DNA from: Methylobacillus flagellatus_A
Lineage (GTDB): Bacteria > Pseudomonadota > Gammaproteobacteria > Burkholderiales > Methylophilaceae
Assembly: GCF_031344055.1 (NCBI RefSeq)
Contig: NZ_JADBEN010000001.1
Direction: 5' to 3' (one strand)
Length of the DNA: 64,000 nt
Below are positions 16,873 through 23,811 of the stretch, one piece after another; position 1 is the first letter of the stretch, and every line of letters begins with the position of its first letter. The translations under genes and the position numbers were made by a program. Below the pieces are notes generated by a model. The model was not told the origin of the DNA and did not search any database. It saw nothing but the letters and a program-made list of their open reading frames with translations.

Positions 16873-16973
16873 CTGCCATGCTTACATATTATCTGGTTAT
16901 CTAAATATAGTTAGCGGCTACTCAGTATCGAGTTTATTCCAAAGCCCACGTCATGAATGTAGGAGATTTAGTT

Positions 16974-17252
16974 ATGTCGTTACGAGATCAACTGGCGCAG
17001 TGTGAGGAGCACACGAGGCAGCAGATCGGTCAGGCTGCCGCAAATCGTTTGGGAAACTGGCGTCAGTACCAAACCAATGATGAATTGGTGATGTTTATTC
17101 AAAGGCTCATCAGAAATCAGAATAATTTAGCTAATGGGTGGGAGCTTGATCGCCATGGTTACGTATCAATTGAGTCAATTGTTCTTGCGAGCCCTGATTT
17201 TTTCACAGAGCAAGATGCTCAAATTGCTCGCCAAACGCTTGGCAGATCATGA
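16974..17252 (+). CDS. Hypothetical protein of gene cassette 1
   Basis: 92 residues starting MSLRDQLAQCEEH, rich in Gln/Asn with no membrane segment. No family is recognised. The ATG at 16974 was chosen because TAGGAG lies eight bases upstream; an in-frame ATG at 16953 has no ribosome binding site. Its stop is 20 bases before an attC-like site, as expected for the single gene of an integron cassette. Base composition is more AT-rich than the neighbours (many AAT, TTT, ATT codons), which supports horizontal origin. Confidence 0.6.
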   Translation: MSLRDQLAQCEEHTRQQIGQAAANRLGNWRQYQTNDELVMFIQRLIRNQNNLANGWELDRHGYVSIESIVLASPDFFTEQDAQIARQTLGRS

Positions 17253-17272
17253 GGTTTTTTGCAATTGGTACT

Positions 17273-17336
17273 CGCTAACAATTCGTTGTAGGCGCGACGG
17301 CCCAGGTCGGCCGCAGCCTGAACTCAAAAGTTGGCT
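17273..17336 (+). repeat. Integron-type attC site (59-base element) 1
   Basis: A 64-base imperfect palindrome with the attC order. R'' is CGCTAAC, then spacer AATTC, L'' GTTGTAGGC, a GC-rich centre, L' GCCTGAAC, spacer TCAAAA and R' GTTGGCT. L'' pairs with L' (GTT/AAC and AGGC/GCCT) leaving an unpaired G, the extrahelical base used by integron integrases to choose the strand. R'' pairs with R' apart from the first position and one G-T pair. It ends cassette 1 and borders the HNH cassette. Confidence 0.8.
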
Positions 17337-17351
17337 TTTACTGGAGAGGTC

Positions 17352-18197
17352 ATGGACAAACGTTTCGCCAAAAAGCTTAATCAACTGCTAAACGCCCATG
17401 AGAAAATCCCACATAGTTGTGTTTCCGAACAGTGGCCACTGAGTGGCGACAAGTTGGAGGCATTTCACCAATGGGTAGATAATCGTCCTGCCTTAGGGGC
17501 TTATCTTCTCACCCCACTCTCACACGATCCATTCTGGCTTGTTCTCGTTGATTGGAGGGGAACTGGTGACTACTATTGTGTCCTATTCCCAAGATCACGT
17601 TCTGGCCCAATTGCGGAGATTCATAAGCAAGCGGATTTTCCCAATGGCATTTTCCTTTCGTGGAAATATAGACCTAGCCTCCGGGATGGAGAAAACGAAA
17701 AGCGCCGCGCGTACTTCGAGCAAGCATTCGGCTCTCGGGATGTGCTGCTTCAACTCCCATCCGTATTGGATGAGATTGAATCCTTTATAGAGGATGCTGC
17801 ATATCTTATTGAGTGCCGGACCAAAGCTGATTCGCTCGCGAAACAAGTCCCAAGAAGCCGAGACGGATTTCCCGAGGGAAGGTTGGTTGAAAGACATCAC
17901 CTGGCTCGGGAACGAAATCCAGTGCTAATCAAGCTGGCTAAAGATCGAGCACTGGAGAATTTTGGCCGACTGCTTTGTGCTTGTTGTGGTTTCGACTTCG
18001 AGAGCACATATGGCGTACTCGGTACAGGCTTCATTGAAGCTCATCACATTAAGCCGCTCTCCAGTCTAACGACTGACGAGGTTATTACTGCTGTCGAAGA
18101 TCTCGCCCTTGTGTGCTCAAACTGCCATCGAATGCTACACCGACGTCGTCCTTGGCTTGGAGTGGATGAACTCCAAAAACTACTAAGTGACGGTTAA
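17352..18197 (+). CDS. HNH endonuclease (gene cassette 2)
   Basis: 281 residues. The C-terminal third is an HNH nuclease: zinc-type C209-x2-C212, the E-A-H231-H232-I-K-P motif, then V-C-S-N-C-H with C255, N257, C258 and H259, and H263. The N-terminal half (about 40-130) is an unrecognised alpha/beta region possibly used for target recognition. McrA-like and other predicted restriction nucleases have this C-terminal arrangement. GGAGAGGTC precedes the ATG at 17352. The stop codon lies inside the R'' arm of the second attC site and the gene begins just after the first, so it is the cargo of one mobile cassette. A partner methylase is absent here. Confidence 0.82.
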   Translation: MDKRFAKKLNQLLNAHEKIPHSCVSEQWPLSGDKLEAFHQWVDNRPALGAYLLTPLSHDPFWLVLVDWRGTGDYYCVLFPRSRSGPIAEIHKQADFPNGIFLSWKYRPSLRDGENEKRRAYFEQAFGSRDVLLQLPSVLDEIESFIEDAAYLIECRTKADSLAKQVPRSRDGFPEGRLVERHHLARERNPVLIKLAKDRALENFGRLLCACCGFDFESTYGVLGTGFIEAHHIKPLSSLTTDEVITAVEDLALVCSNCHRMLHRRRPWLGVDELQKLLSDG

Positions 18198-18251
18198 CAA
18201 TACATTCCAACCAACGCAGCTTCCTGGCGGGGCTTAACTCAGGCGTTAGGC
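18192..18251 (+). repeat. Integron-type attC site (59-base element) 2
   Basis: A 60-base element beginning GGTTAAC, which contains the HNH gene stop, and ending GTTAGGC, a perfect GTTRRRY core. Its right half, GGGGCTTAACTCAGGC followed by the core, is nearly identical to the right half of classical attC sites such as those of aadA cassettes. The left arm (ATTCCAACC) pairs with L' less perfectly than in site 1. It closes cassette 2. Confidence 0.78.
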
Positions 18252-18282
18252 ATTATAAAGAAGGGGTCGGTTGCTCACGTAG

Positions 18283-18309
18283 GGCGCAATAACCAACGGG
18301 CATTGCGCC
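18283..18309. repeat. Short palindromic element (GGCGCAAT / ATTGCGCC)
   Basis: An eight-base perfect inverted repeat with an 11-base loop, preceded by CACGTAG. It resembles small dispersed palindromes of the GTAGGGCG...-type found between genes of many proteobacteria. It lies 32 bases past the second attC site and about 70 bases from the dhaK stop. No second copy was noticed in this window. Confidence 0.5.
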
Positions 18310-18382
18310 GGATGGAATCTGAATATCTCAACCTTCTTCACTCAGGAAATGCAGCGTCGGTATTTGTATTTCATGCAACACT

Positions 18383-19372
18383 TTAGCACTGCCAGCGCAA
18401 GGCAGCAGTATGCACCGGACTATCCCAATGTTGCCTGATTTCATCGTCAAGCAATGTGACGGTGATGGAAGCACCCGCCATGTCGAGAGCGGTGGTGTAG
18501 TTGCCTACCAGTGAGCGGCTGATGATCAGGCCATGCGCTTGCAGCAGTTTGGCTGCGCTGTTGTAGAGCAGGTATAGCTCCATGAGCGGGGTGGCGGCGA
18601 AGCCATTGACCAATAGCAGCACTTCGCTGCCAGGCGTTGGCTTGAGGTCTTCCAGGATAGCGGCGACCAGGTCTGCGACGATGGCGTCCGCGTTTCTCAT
18701 CGCTTCGCGCCTGCGGCCAGGCTCGCCGTGGATGCCGACGCCCATTTCCAGTTCGGTGTCGCCGATATCGAAGGTCGGCCGGCCCGCTGCGGGCACGGTA
18801 CAGCTGGTGAGGGCGATGCCCATGGAGGCGGTGCGGCTGTTGACCTTGTCGCCGAGCGCCTTGCAGGCGGCGAGGTCGGCCCCGGTCTCGGCCAGGCTGC
18901 CCACGACCTTTTCGACAATCACCGTGCCTGCTACGCCGCGGCGGCCGGTGGTGTAGGTGGAGTTCTCCACCGCGACATCGTCGCTGGTGAGCACGGTGGC
19001 GTTCTCGAACGGCAGCATCTCGGCCGCCATCTCGAAGTTCATCACATCCCCGGCATAGTTCTTGACGATGAACAGCACGCCCTTGCCGGCATGCACGGCT
19101 TCGGCCGCTGCCAGCATCTGGTCGGGGGAAGGGGAGGTGAACACATGGCCGGGGCAGGCGGCATCCAGCATGCCGTAGCCTATGTAACCGCTGTGCAGCG
19201 GCTCATGGCCCGAGCCGCCGCCGGAGATGATGGCGACCTTGTTTGCTGCTTTTTCCCTGCGGGCGAGGAAGTGCGGTTCCAGGTTGAGGCTGACGATGTC
19301 CGCATGCGCCGCGGCAAAGCCGCTCAGGCTTTCGGTGAGGACGTCGTCGACGTTGTTGATGAATTTTTTCAT
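18383..19372 (-). CDS. dhaK: Dihydroxyacetone kinase, DhaK subunit
   Basis: 329 residues of DhaK/DAK1 type. G-G-G-S-G-H-E-P-L-H-S-G carries His56 and G-V-G-I-H-G-E-P-G carries His215, the equivalent of the His that binds dihydroxyacetone covalently in E. coli DhaK. The enzyme phosphorylates dihydroxyacetone in the cytoplasm. It follows dhaL by 16 bases in an rpiA-dhaL-dhaK operon. No DhaM phosphotransferase gene is adjacent, so the phosphoryl donor (PTS via a distant DhaM, or ATP) and even the exact triose or tetrulose substrate remain open. Confidence 0.9.
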   Translation of the reverse strand: MKKFINNVDDVLTESLSGFAAAHADIVSLNLEPHFLARREKAANKVAIISGGGSGHEPLHSGYIGYGMLDAACPGHVFTSPSPDQMLAAAEAVHAGKGVLFIVKNYAGDVMNFEMAAEMLPFENATVLTSDDVAVENSTYTTGRRGVAGTVIVEKVVGSLAETGADLAACKALGDKVNSRTASMGIALTSCTVPAAGRPTFDIGDTELEMGVGIHGEPGRRREAMRNADAIVADLVAAILEDLKPTPGSEVLLLVNGFAATPLMELYLLYNSAAKLLQAHGLIISRSLVGNYTTALDMAGASITVTLLDDEIRQHWDSPVHTAALRWQC

Positions 19373-19388
19373 GTTTTTCTCTCCTCCG

Positions 19389-20027
19389 TCAGGCGGCCTG
19401 ATGCTGTTTTGCCAGTTCGGTGATGGTGTGGATGATGATCTGGCTGCTGCGCGCGCCGGGATCGATATGGCCGATGGCGCGTTCGCCGAGGAAAGCGGCG
19501 CGGCCCTTGGTGGCGATCATGTCCTTGGTGGATAGCATGCCTTGTTCGGCGGCCTGTTGGATTGCGTCGAATACCTGGACCGGGTCGGCGTCCGCTGCTG
19601 TGAGGCGGCTGAAAGTGTCCGCTACCGGGATCAGGGTATCCAGCATGGTTTTCTCGCCTGCATCGGCCTTGCCGCGCTGCTTGATGGCCTCGACGCTTGC
19701 ATGGAAGGCGGCGGCGATTTCGGCCAGGCTGCTGATGTCGCCGGCTTTTTCCACCTTGGCCATGGTCATGAAGAAGGTCGCGATCAGCGGGCCGGAGGCG
19801 CCGCCTATGGTGGAAAGCAGCTTCATGCCGATGCGCTGCAACGCGTCGGCAGGCGGCAGCGGCGCGAGCTCGTCACGCATGGCGAGCAGGGCGGCGCAGC
19901 CGCGTTTGAGGTTGATGAAGTGGTCGCCGTCGCCGATCTCGCGGTCGAGCGACTCCAGCTCGGCCTCGCTGTTGAGCACGGCCTCATTGACCGCGGCGAT
20001 GGCTTCAAGGATGAATTCGGTTCTCAT
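19389..20027 (-). CDS. dhaL: Dihydroxyacetone kinase, DhaL subunit
   Basis: 212 residues, the nucleotide-binding DAK2 domain. The metal-binding Asp set appears in L-D-R-E-I-G-D-G-D-H (D28, D33, D35), and the helical barrel contains G-G-A-S-G-P-L-I-A and the terminal D-P-G-A-R-S-S-Q-I-I. DhaL holds ADP/ATP and transfers phosphate to DhaK-bound substrate. Its ATG follows the rpiA stop with no gap (TAAATG), so its translation is coupled to rpiA. The order L before K is reversed relative to many dha operons. Confidence 0.92.
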   Translation of the reverse strand: MRTEFILEAIAAVNEAVLNSEAELESLDREIGDGDHFINLKRGCAALLAMRDELAPLPPADALQRIGMKLLSTIGGASGPLIATFFMTMAKVEKAGDISSLAEIAAAFHASVEAIKQRGKADAGEKTMLDTLIPVADTFSRLTAADADPVQVFDAIQQAAEQGMLSTKDMIATKGRAAFLGERAIGHIDPGARSSQIIIHTITELAKQHQAA

Positions 20028-20720
20028 TTAAATATTTCCAGGCCTCTTCCAGATTTCTTCCACCTGGCCGTTGTCGGCCACGAATACGGCATCGGCAAGC
20101 TCCTCGAACACGCCATGCTCGACTATGCCCGGGACGTCGTTGAGCAGCTGGTTGAGCTCATCGCTCTTGAAGGTTTTCGGCAGCGCGAGCTCCAGCACCA
20201 GGCTGCCATGGGAGGTGATGGCCCAGCCGTCCTTGGCGGCATTCTGCCGCAGGCTGCTTGCGACGCCGAGTTGTTGCAATGAGGCCTGGACCAGTTGCCA
20301 GGCAAACGGGATGACTTCGACCGGGATGGGGAATTTCTCGCCCAGGCGGCTCACCAGCTTGCTTTTGTCGACCAGCACGATGAAGCGCTCGCTGGCGCGG
20401 GCCAGCAGTTTTTCGCGTACGAGGTCGTAGCCGCGCCCCTTGAGCAGGGCGAGGTTGGTGGTGACTTCGTCCGCGCCGTCCACGTAGAGGTCGAGCTTGC
20501 CAAGATGTTCCAGCGCCACCAAGGGCAAGTCTTGCTCCTGCGCCTTGATGGTGCTGGCTACCGAGCTGGCGGCTGCGGTGATGTGCAGGTCTTCCTCGCG
20601 GTGGCGGCGCGCGAGCTCCTCGATAAAGTAGTTGGCGGTCGAGCCGGTGCCCAGGCCAACCACCATGCCATCCTGCACGTGCCGTGCCGCCTGTATGGCG
20701 ACGAGTTGTTTGTCGTTCAT
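20028..20720 (-). CDS. rpiA: Ribose-5-phosphate isomerase A
   Basis: 230 residues. Family motifs are G-L-G-T-G-S-T-A-N-Y-F near residue 22, D-G-A-D-E-V (about 80-85), L-L-K-G-R-G-Y-D-L-V-R-E-K and V-D-K-S-K-L-V. The enzyme interconverts ribose 5-phosphate and ribulose 5-phosphate. In a ribulose-monophosphate methylotroph this also feeds the formaldehyde acceptor pool. It is the first gene of a tightly coupled operon with dhaL and dhaK, a link between pentose and triose phosphate metabolism. Confidence 0.95.
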   Translation of the reverse strand: MNDKQLVAIQAARHVQDGMVVGLGTGSTANYFIEELARRHREEDLHITAAASSVASTIKAQEQDLPLVALEHLGKLDLYVDGADEVTTNLALLKGRGYDLVREKLLARASERFIVLVDKSKLVSRLGEKFPIPVEVIPFAWQLVQASLQQLGVASSLRQNAAKDGWAITSHGSLVLELALPKTFKSDELNQLLNDVPGIVEHGVFEELADAVFVADNGQVEEIWKRPGNI

Positions 20721-20804
20721 CGGGTCTCCTCCGTTGTAGCGGTGCAGGCTCTCGAACAGGGAATCGGGTAGAATGGCCCTGTCTCAAGCTGCGTGCGATT
20801 TTTC

Positions 20805-21587
20805 ATGACATTTAAACATATCACCTCCCGCGATAACAGCCTGTTCAAGCAATTGAAGAAACTGGCCGACAATGCGCGGGAGCGGCGCAAGAACAATGAA
20901 ACCCTGCTGGACGGGGCGCATTTGCTCACGGCCTATATCGAGCGTTTCGGCATGCCGAAACTGCTGGTGGTCGCCGAGGGCGAATCCACCAACGAGGTGG
21001 TCGGCCTGTTGCAGGCGCTTTCCGATGTGCCGACGGTGATGTTCACGACCTTGATGTTCGCCGAACTCTCGCCGGTGGCGACGCCGACCGGGATTCTTGC
21101 GCTGGTGGATATTCCGCAATTGCCGCTGCCCGAGCAGCCGGATTTCCTCTTGATGCTGGAAGACATCCAAGACCCGGGCAACCTGGGGAGCATGCTGCGT
21201 TCCTCGGCTGCGGCCGGGGTCGATGGGGTCTATTTGTCGCTAGGATGCGCGGATGCCTGGTCGCCCAAGGCCTTGCGCGGCGGACAGGGGGCGCAGTTCG
21301 TGTTGCCGATCGTCGAGCGCGCAGATCTGGCGCAGGCGGCGCAGGCATTCGCCGGGCAGACGCTGGCGACTACGCTGGTGGGGGAGCCGCTCTACGGCAT
21401 GGATTTGCAACAGCCGACGGCGTTCGTGATCGGCAATGAGGGGGCCGGCTTGAGCGAGGCGCTGATTGCCGTCGCCAGCCGCCAGGTGAGCATTCCCATG
21501 GCCGGGCAGGTGGAGTCGCTGAACGCCGCGGCGGCAACTGCGGTATGCCTGTTTGAACGCAGCCGCCAGAAGGCGGCGAAGAGTTAG
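20805..21587 (+). CDS. SpoU/TrmH-family RNA 2'-O-methyltransferase
   Basis: 260 residues. An N-terminal substrate-binding domain (about 1-90) is followed by a SPOUT methyltransferase core with motif 1 (E-D-I-Q-D-P-G-N-L-G-S-M-L-R), motif 2 (F-V-I-G-N-E-G-A-G-L-S) and motif 3 (I-P-M-A-G-Q-V-E-S-L-N-A-A-A-A), which form the knotted SAM site. The target could be 23S rRNA or tRNA and cannot be settled from sequence. The ATG at 20805 was chosen; a GTG four codons upstream is possible. It is divergent from rpiA. Confidence 0.87.
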   Translation: MTFKHITSRDNSLFKQLKKLADNARERRKNNETLLDGAHLLTAYIERFGMPKLLVVAEGESTNEVVGLLQALSDVPTVMFTTLMFAELSPVATPTGILALVDIPQLPLPEQPDFLLMLEDIQDPGNLGSMLRSSAAAGVDGVYLSLGCADAWSPKALRGGQGAQFVLPIVERADLAQAAQAFAGQTLATTLVGEPLYGMDLQQPTAFVIGNEGAGLSEALIAVASRQVSIPMAGQVESLNAAAATAVCLFERSRQKAAKS

Positions 21588-21597
21588 GAGTTTCCGT

Positions 21598-22479
21598 TTA
21601 ATGGCGGACGTTGTTGCCGGGCAAAACGATTTCCGCGGTGAATAGTTGCTCGGCATCCACCTGGTCGAAATGATATTCCGCGTTGCAGAAATCGCAATTG
21701 ATATCAATGGTGTGTTGCTCGGCCAGGATGTCGGCGACTTCCTCTTCCCCCAGCATGCGCAGCATGTTGCCCACGCTCTCGCGCGAACAGCTGCAATGGA
21801 ATTTGATGGCTTGCTCCTTGAACAGCCGCACGTCTTCTTCATTGAACAAACGCTTGATCAATGACACCGCGGCAAGGTTGAGCAGTTCTTCGTCCTGCAC
21901 CGTATCCGCCAGCATGGTGATGCGGTTCCAGGCATCGGGGTCGGCATTGTCGGGCCGATCCGGCAGTTTCTGCACCAGCATGCCTGCCGCGCTCTTGCCG
22001 TTGCAGGTAAGCCACATGCGGGTGTCGATCTGTTCCGAGCGCTGCATGTAGTTCTGCAGTATTTCGGCGATGCTGCCGCCTTTGACCGGAACAATGCCCT
22101 GGTAAGGCTGGCCGCCGTCGCGGGGATCCAGCGTGATCACGAAATGCCCGTCGCTGACCATGTCGCTGAAGCTCGTCGCGCCGAGGTCTTCCGACCACTT
22201 TGCCGTGGCGCGTATGCCGAGGTCCGACGTGCATTCCACCACCAACAGCTTCAATGGCCCCTTGCCCTGCACCTGCAGCACCAACGCGCCGCCTTGCAGC
22301 TTGAGCGTGGCGGCCAGCAAGACGCTCGCGGCCATGAGCTCGCCCAGCGCCTGGCTCAGGACGGCAGGAAAGTCGTGGTGTTGCAAGGCCTGGCTGAAAC
22401 TTTCGTCCAGGTGGACGATATTGCCGCGCACGGAAGTACTTTCAAACAGGAAGCGGTGCAGTTGGTCACTGATTTGCAT
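21598..22479 (-). CDS. hslO: Redox-regulated chaperone Hsp33
   Basis: 293 residues, the normal Hsp33 length. The C-terminal redox switch has C229-x-C231 and C262-x2-C265, which bind zinc in the reduced state and form disulphides on oxidation to activate the holdase. The N-terminal domain includes S-V-R-G-N and the G-G-S-I-A-E-I-L-Q-N-Y-M-Q-R-S-E-Q substrate-binding region. It acts in the cytoplasm under oxidative and heat stress. It is convergent with the SpoU methyltransferase gene. Confidence 0.96.
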   Translation of the reverse strand: MQISDQLHRFLFESTSVRGNIVHLDESFSQALQHHDFPAVLSQALGELMAASVLLAATLKLQGGALVLQVQGKGPLKLLVVECTSDLGIRATAKWSEDLGATSFSDMVSDGHFVITLDPRDGGQPYQGIVPVKGGSIAEILQNYMQRSEQIDTRMWLTCNGKSAAGMLVQKLPDRPDNADPDAWNRITMLADTVQDEELLNLAAVSLIKRLFNEEDVRLFKEQAIKFHCSCSRESVGNMLRMLGEEEVADILAEQHTIDINCDFCNAEYHFDQVDAEQLFTAEIVLPGNNVRH

Positions 22480-22552
22480 GGAATCTCAAGGGGTGATGAA
22501 TATTGCTGTTGACGGTAATGATACCACCGTGCTGCCGGGATATTGCGCGCTG

Positions 22553-23473
22553 TTAGTGCTGAGGCTGTTGATTCTGCGTCGGGATGGCCCGCCGGCGTGG
22601 AATCCGGCTTGGCTGCCAATGTTGCATTGCCCATCGCCATATACCGGCACAAGAATCTCTACGCAACTCATCAGGGGGTGATTGCTGCAAAAATGCCAAT
22701 ACTTGCCATAAATCCTCTGTTTTATTACGGCTGTCCAATGCTTGTGCCAGCGTCTGCTTGCTGAGCTTTTCCCCTGCGGCGTTTGTTGCGACGGGCACAT
22801 GCAAGTAGGCGGGGATGGCATAGCCCAGCGACCGCTGCAGGAAAATCTGTCTCGGAGTGGAGTCCAGCAGGTCGGCGCCGCGCACGACATGCGTAATGCC
22901 TTGCATCTCGTCGTCCACGACCACCGCGAGCTGGTAGGCAAACAAACCATCGGCACGCTTGAGGACGAAATCCCCGATATCGCGCGATAGCACCTGGCTG
23001 ATTTTCCCCTGCACCGCATCATGGAAGCTGATGGGGCGGTCGTCCGCCTTGATGCGCCATGCGCGGGCGCTTTTGCCGGGAGCCAAGCCGTGGCGGCAGG
23101 TGCCCGGATACACCAGGCCGTCAGTGCCATGTATGGCGGAATCTGCAATCTCCTTGCGCGAGCATCCGCACGGATAGAGCAGGCCGCGTGAGGCCAGCTG
23201 CTGCAAGGCATCCTGGTAATACGCATCGCGCTGGCTTTGGTACACCACCTCGCCATCCCATTCAAAGCCGTATTCCTCCAATGTGCGCAGGATCAAGCCG
23301 GCGCCGCCGGGCATTTGCCTGGGCAGGTCCAGGTCCTCGATGCGCACCAGCCACTCGCCTTGCCTGCTGCGCGCATCCAGGTAGCTTGCGACCGCGGCAA
23401 TCAGGGAGCCAATATGCAGCGGTCCGGTGGGAGAGGGGGCGAAACGGCCCCTGGCCTTGGGAGTCTGTGCCAC
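22553..23473 (-). CDS. gluQ: Glutamyl-Q tRNA(Asp) synthetase
   Basis: 306 residues, a truncated class I synthetase without an anticodon-binding domain. The HIGH-like motif is P-S-P-T-G-P-L-H-I-G-S, the KMSKS-like motif is K-L-S-K-Q, and the zinc site uses C102, C104, Y122 and C126, as in YadB. GluQ charges glutamate onto the queuosine base at the wobble position of tRNA(Asp). The last about 25 residues (P-S-R-I-P-R-R-R) are Pro/Arg-rich and probably an unstructured tail. It lies 11 bases from the DUF3301 gene, on the same strand. Confidence 0.94.
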   Translation of the reverse strand: MAQTPKARGRFAPSPTGPLHIGSLIAAVASYLDARSRQGEWLVRIEDLDLPRQMPGGAGLILRTLEEYGFEWDGEVVYQSQRDAYYQDALQQLASRGLLYPCGCSRKEIADSAIHGTDGLVYPGTCRHGLAPGKSARAWRIKADDRPISFHDAVQGKISQVLSRDIGDFVLKRADGLFAYQLAVVVDDEMQGITHVVRGADLLDSTPRQIFLQRSLGYAIPAYLHVPVATNAAGEKLSKQTLAQALDSRNKTEDLWQVLAFLQQSPPDELRRDSCAGIWRWAMQHWQPSRIPRRRAIPTQNQQPQH

Positions 23474-23484
23474 CGCAGCGGGCC

Positions 23485-23811
23485 CTAGTAAAGGGGATTG
23501 GACGGCACGGGTTGCAGGTAGGGCGGGATGTGCCAGCTTTGCAGGTGGCGGCCCAGCATGACCAGCTCGCAGGAAAGGCGGTCGCTGCCGCGGGCGCTGA
23601 CCTCGAATTGATAGGTGCGCCGCAATTGCATGCGGCCGCGGCTGTTTCGGCCGAACCAGACCTTGCTGCAGGAAACGGTTTCGTCGAGCAGTTGCAGGTT
23701 CCAGCGTTCCGCCAGCTCCCGTCCGCAGGCAATGGCTTGTTCGCGGCTGGAGATGCTGTCTATCCAGTACCAGGCGGCGATGACGGCGATGATGAGCAAA
23801 TAGAGTTCCAT
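23485..23811 (-). CDS. DUF3301 family membrane-anchored protein
   Basis: 108 residues. A single N-terminal membrane helix (M-E-L-Y-L-L-I-I-A-V-I-A-A-W-Y-W) is followed by a soluble basic domain with L-Q-L-L-D-E-T-V-S, R-R-T-Y-Q-F-E-V-S and a C-terminal H-I-P-P-Y. This layout is characteristic of DUF3301 proteins of gamma- and betaproteobacteria, whose function is unknown. Its start codon shares a base with the pilU stop (one-base overlap), so it is coupled to pilU, and gluQ follows. Confidence 0.85.
   Translation of the reverse strand: MELYLLIIAVIAAWYWIDSISSREQAIACGRELAERWNLQLLDETVSCSKVWFGRNSRGRMQLRRTYQFEVSARGSDRLSCELVMLGRHLQSWHIPPYLQPVPSNPLY

Noticed and set aside
18252..18382. A third attC site after the HNH cassette
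   Set aside because: No R''/R' pair with complementary L arms was found; only a short palindrome is present.
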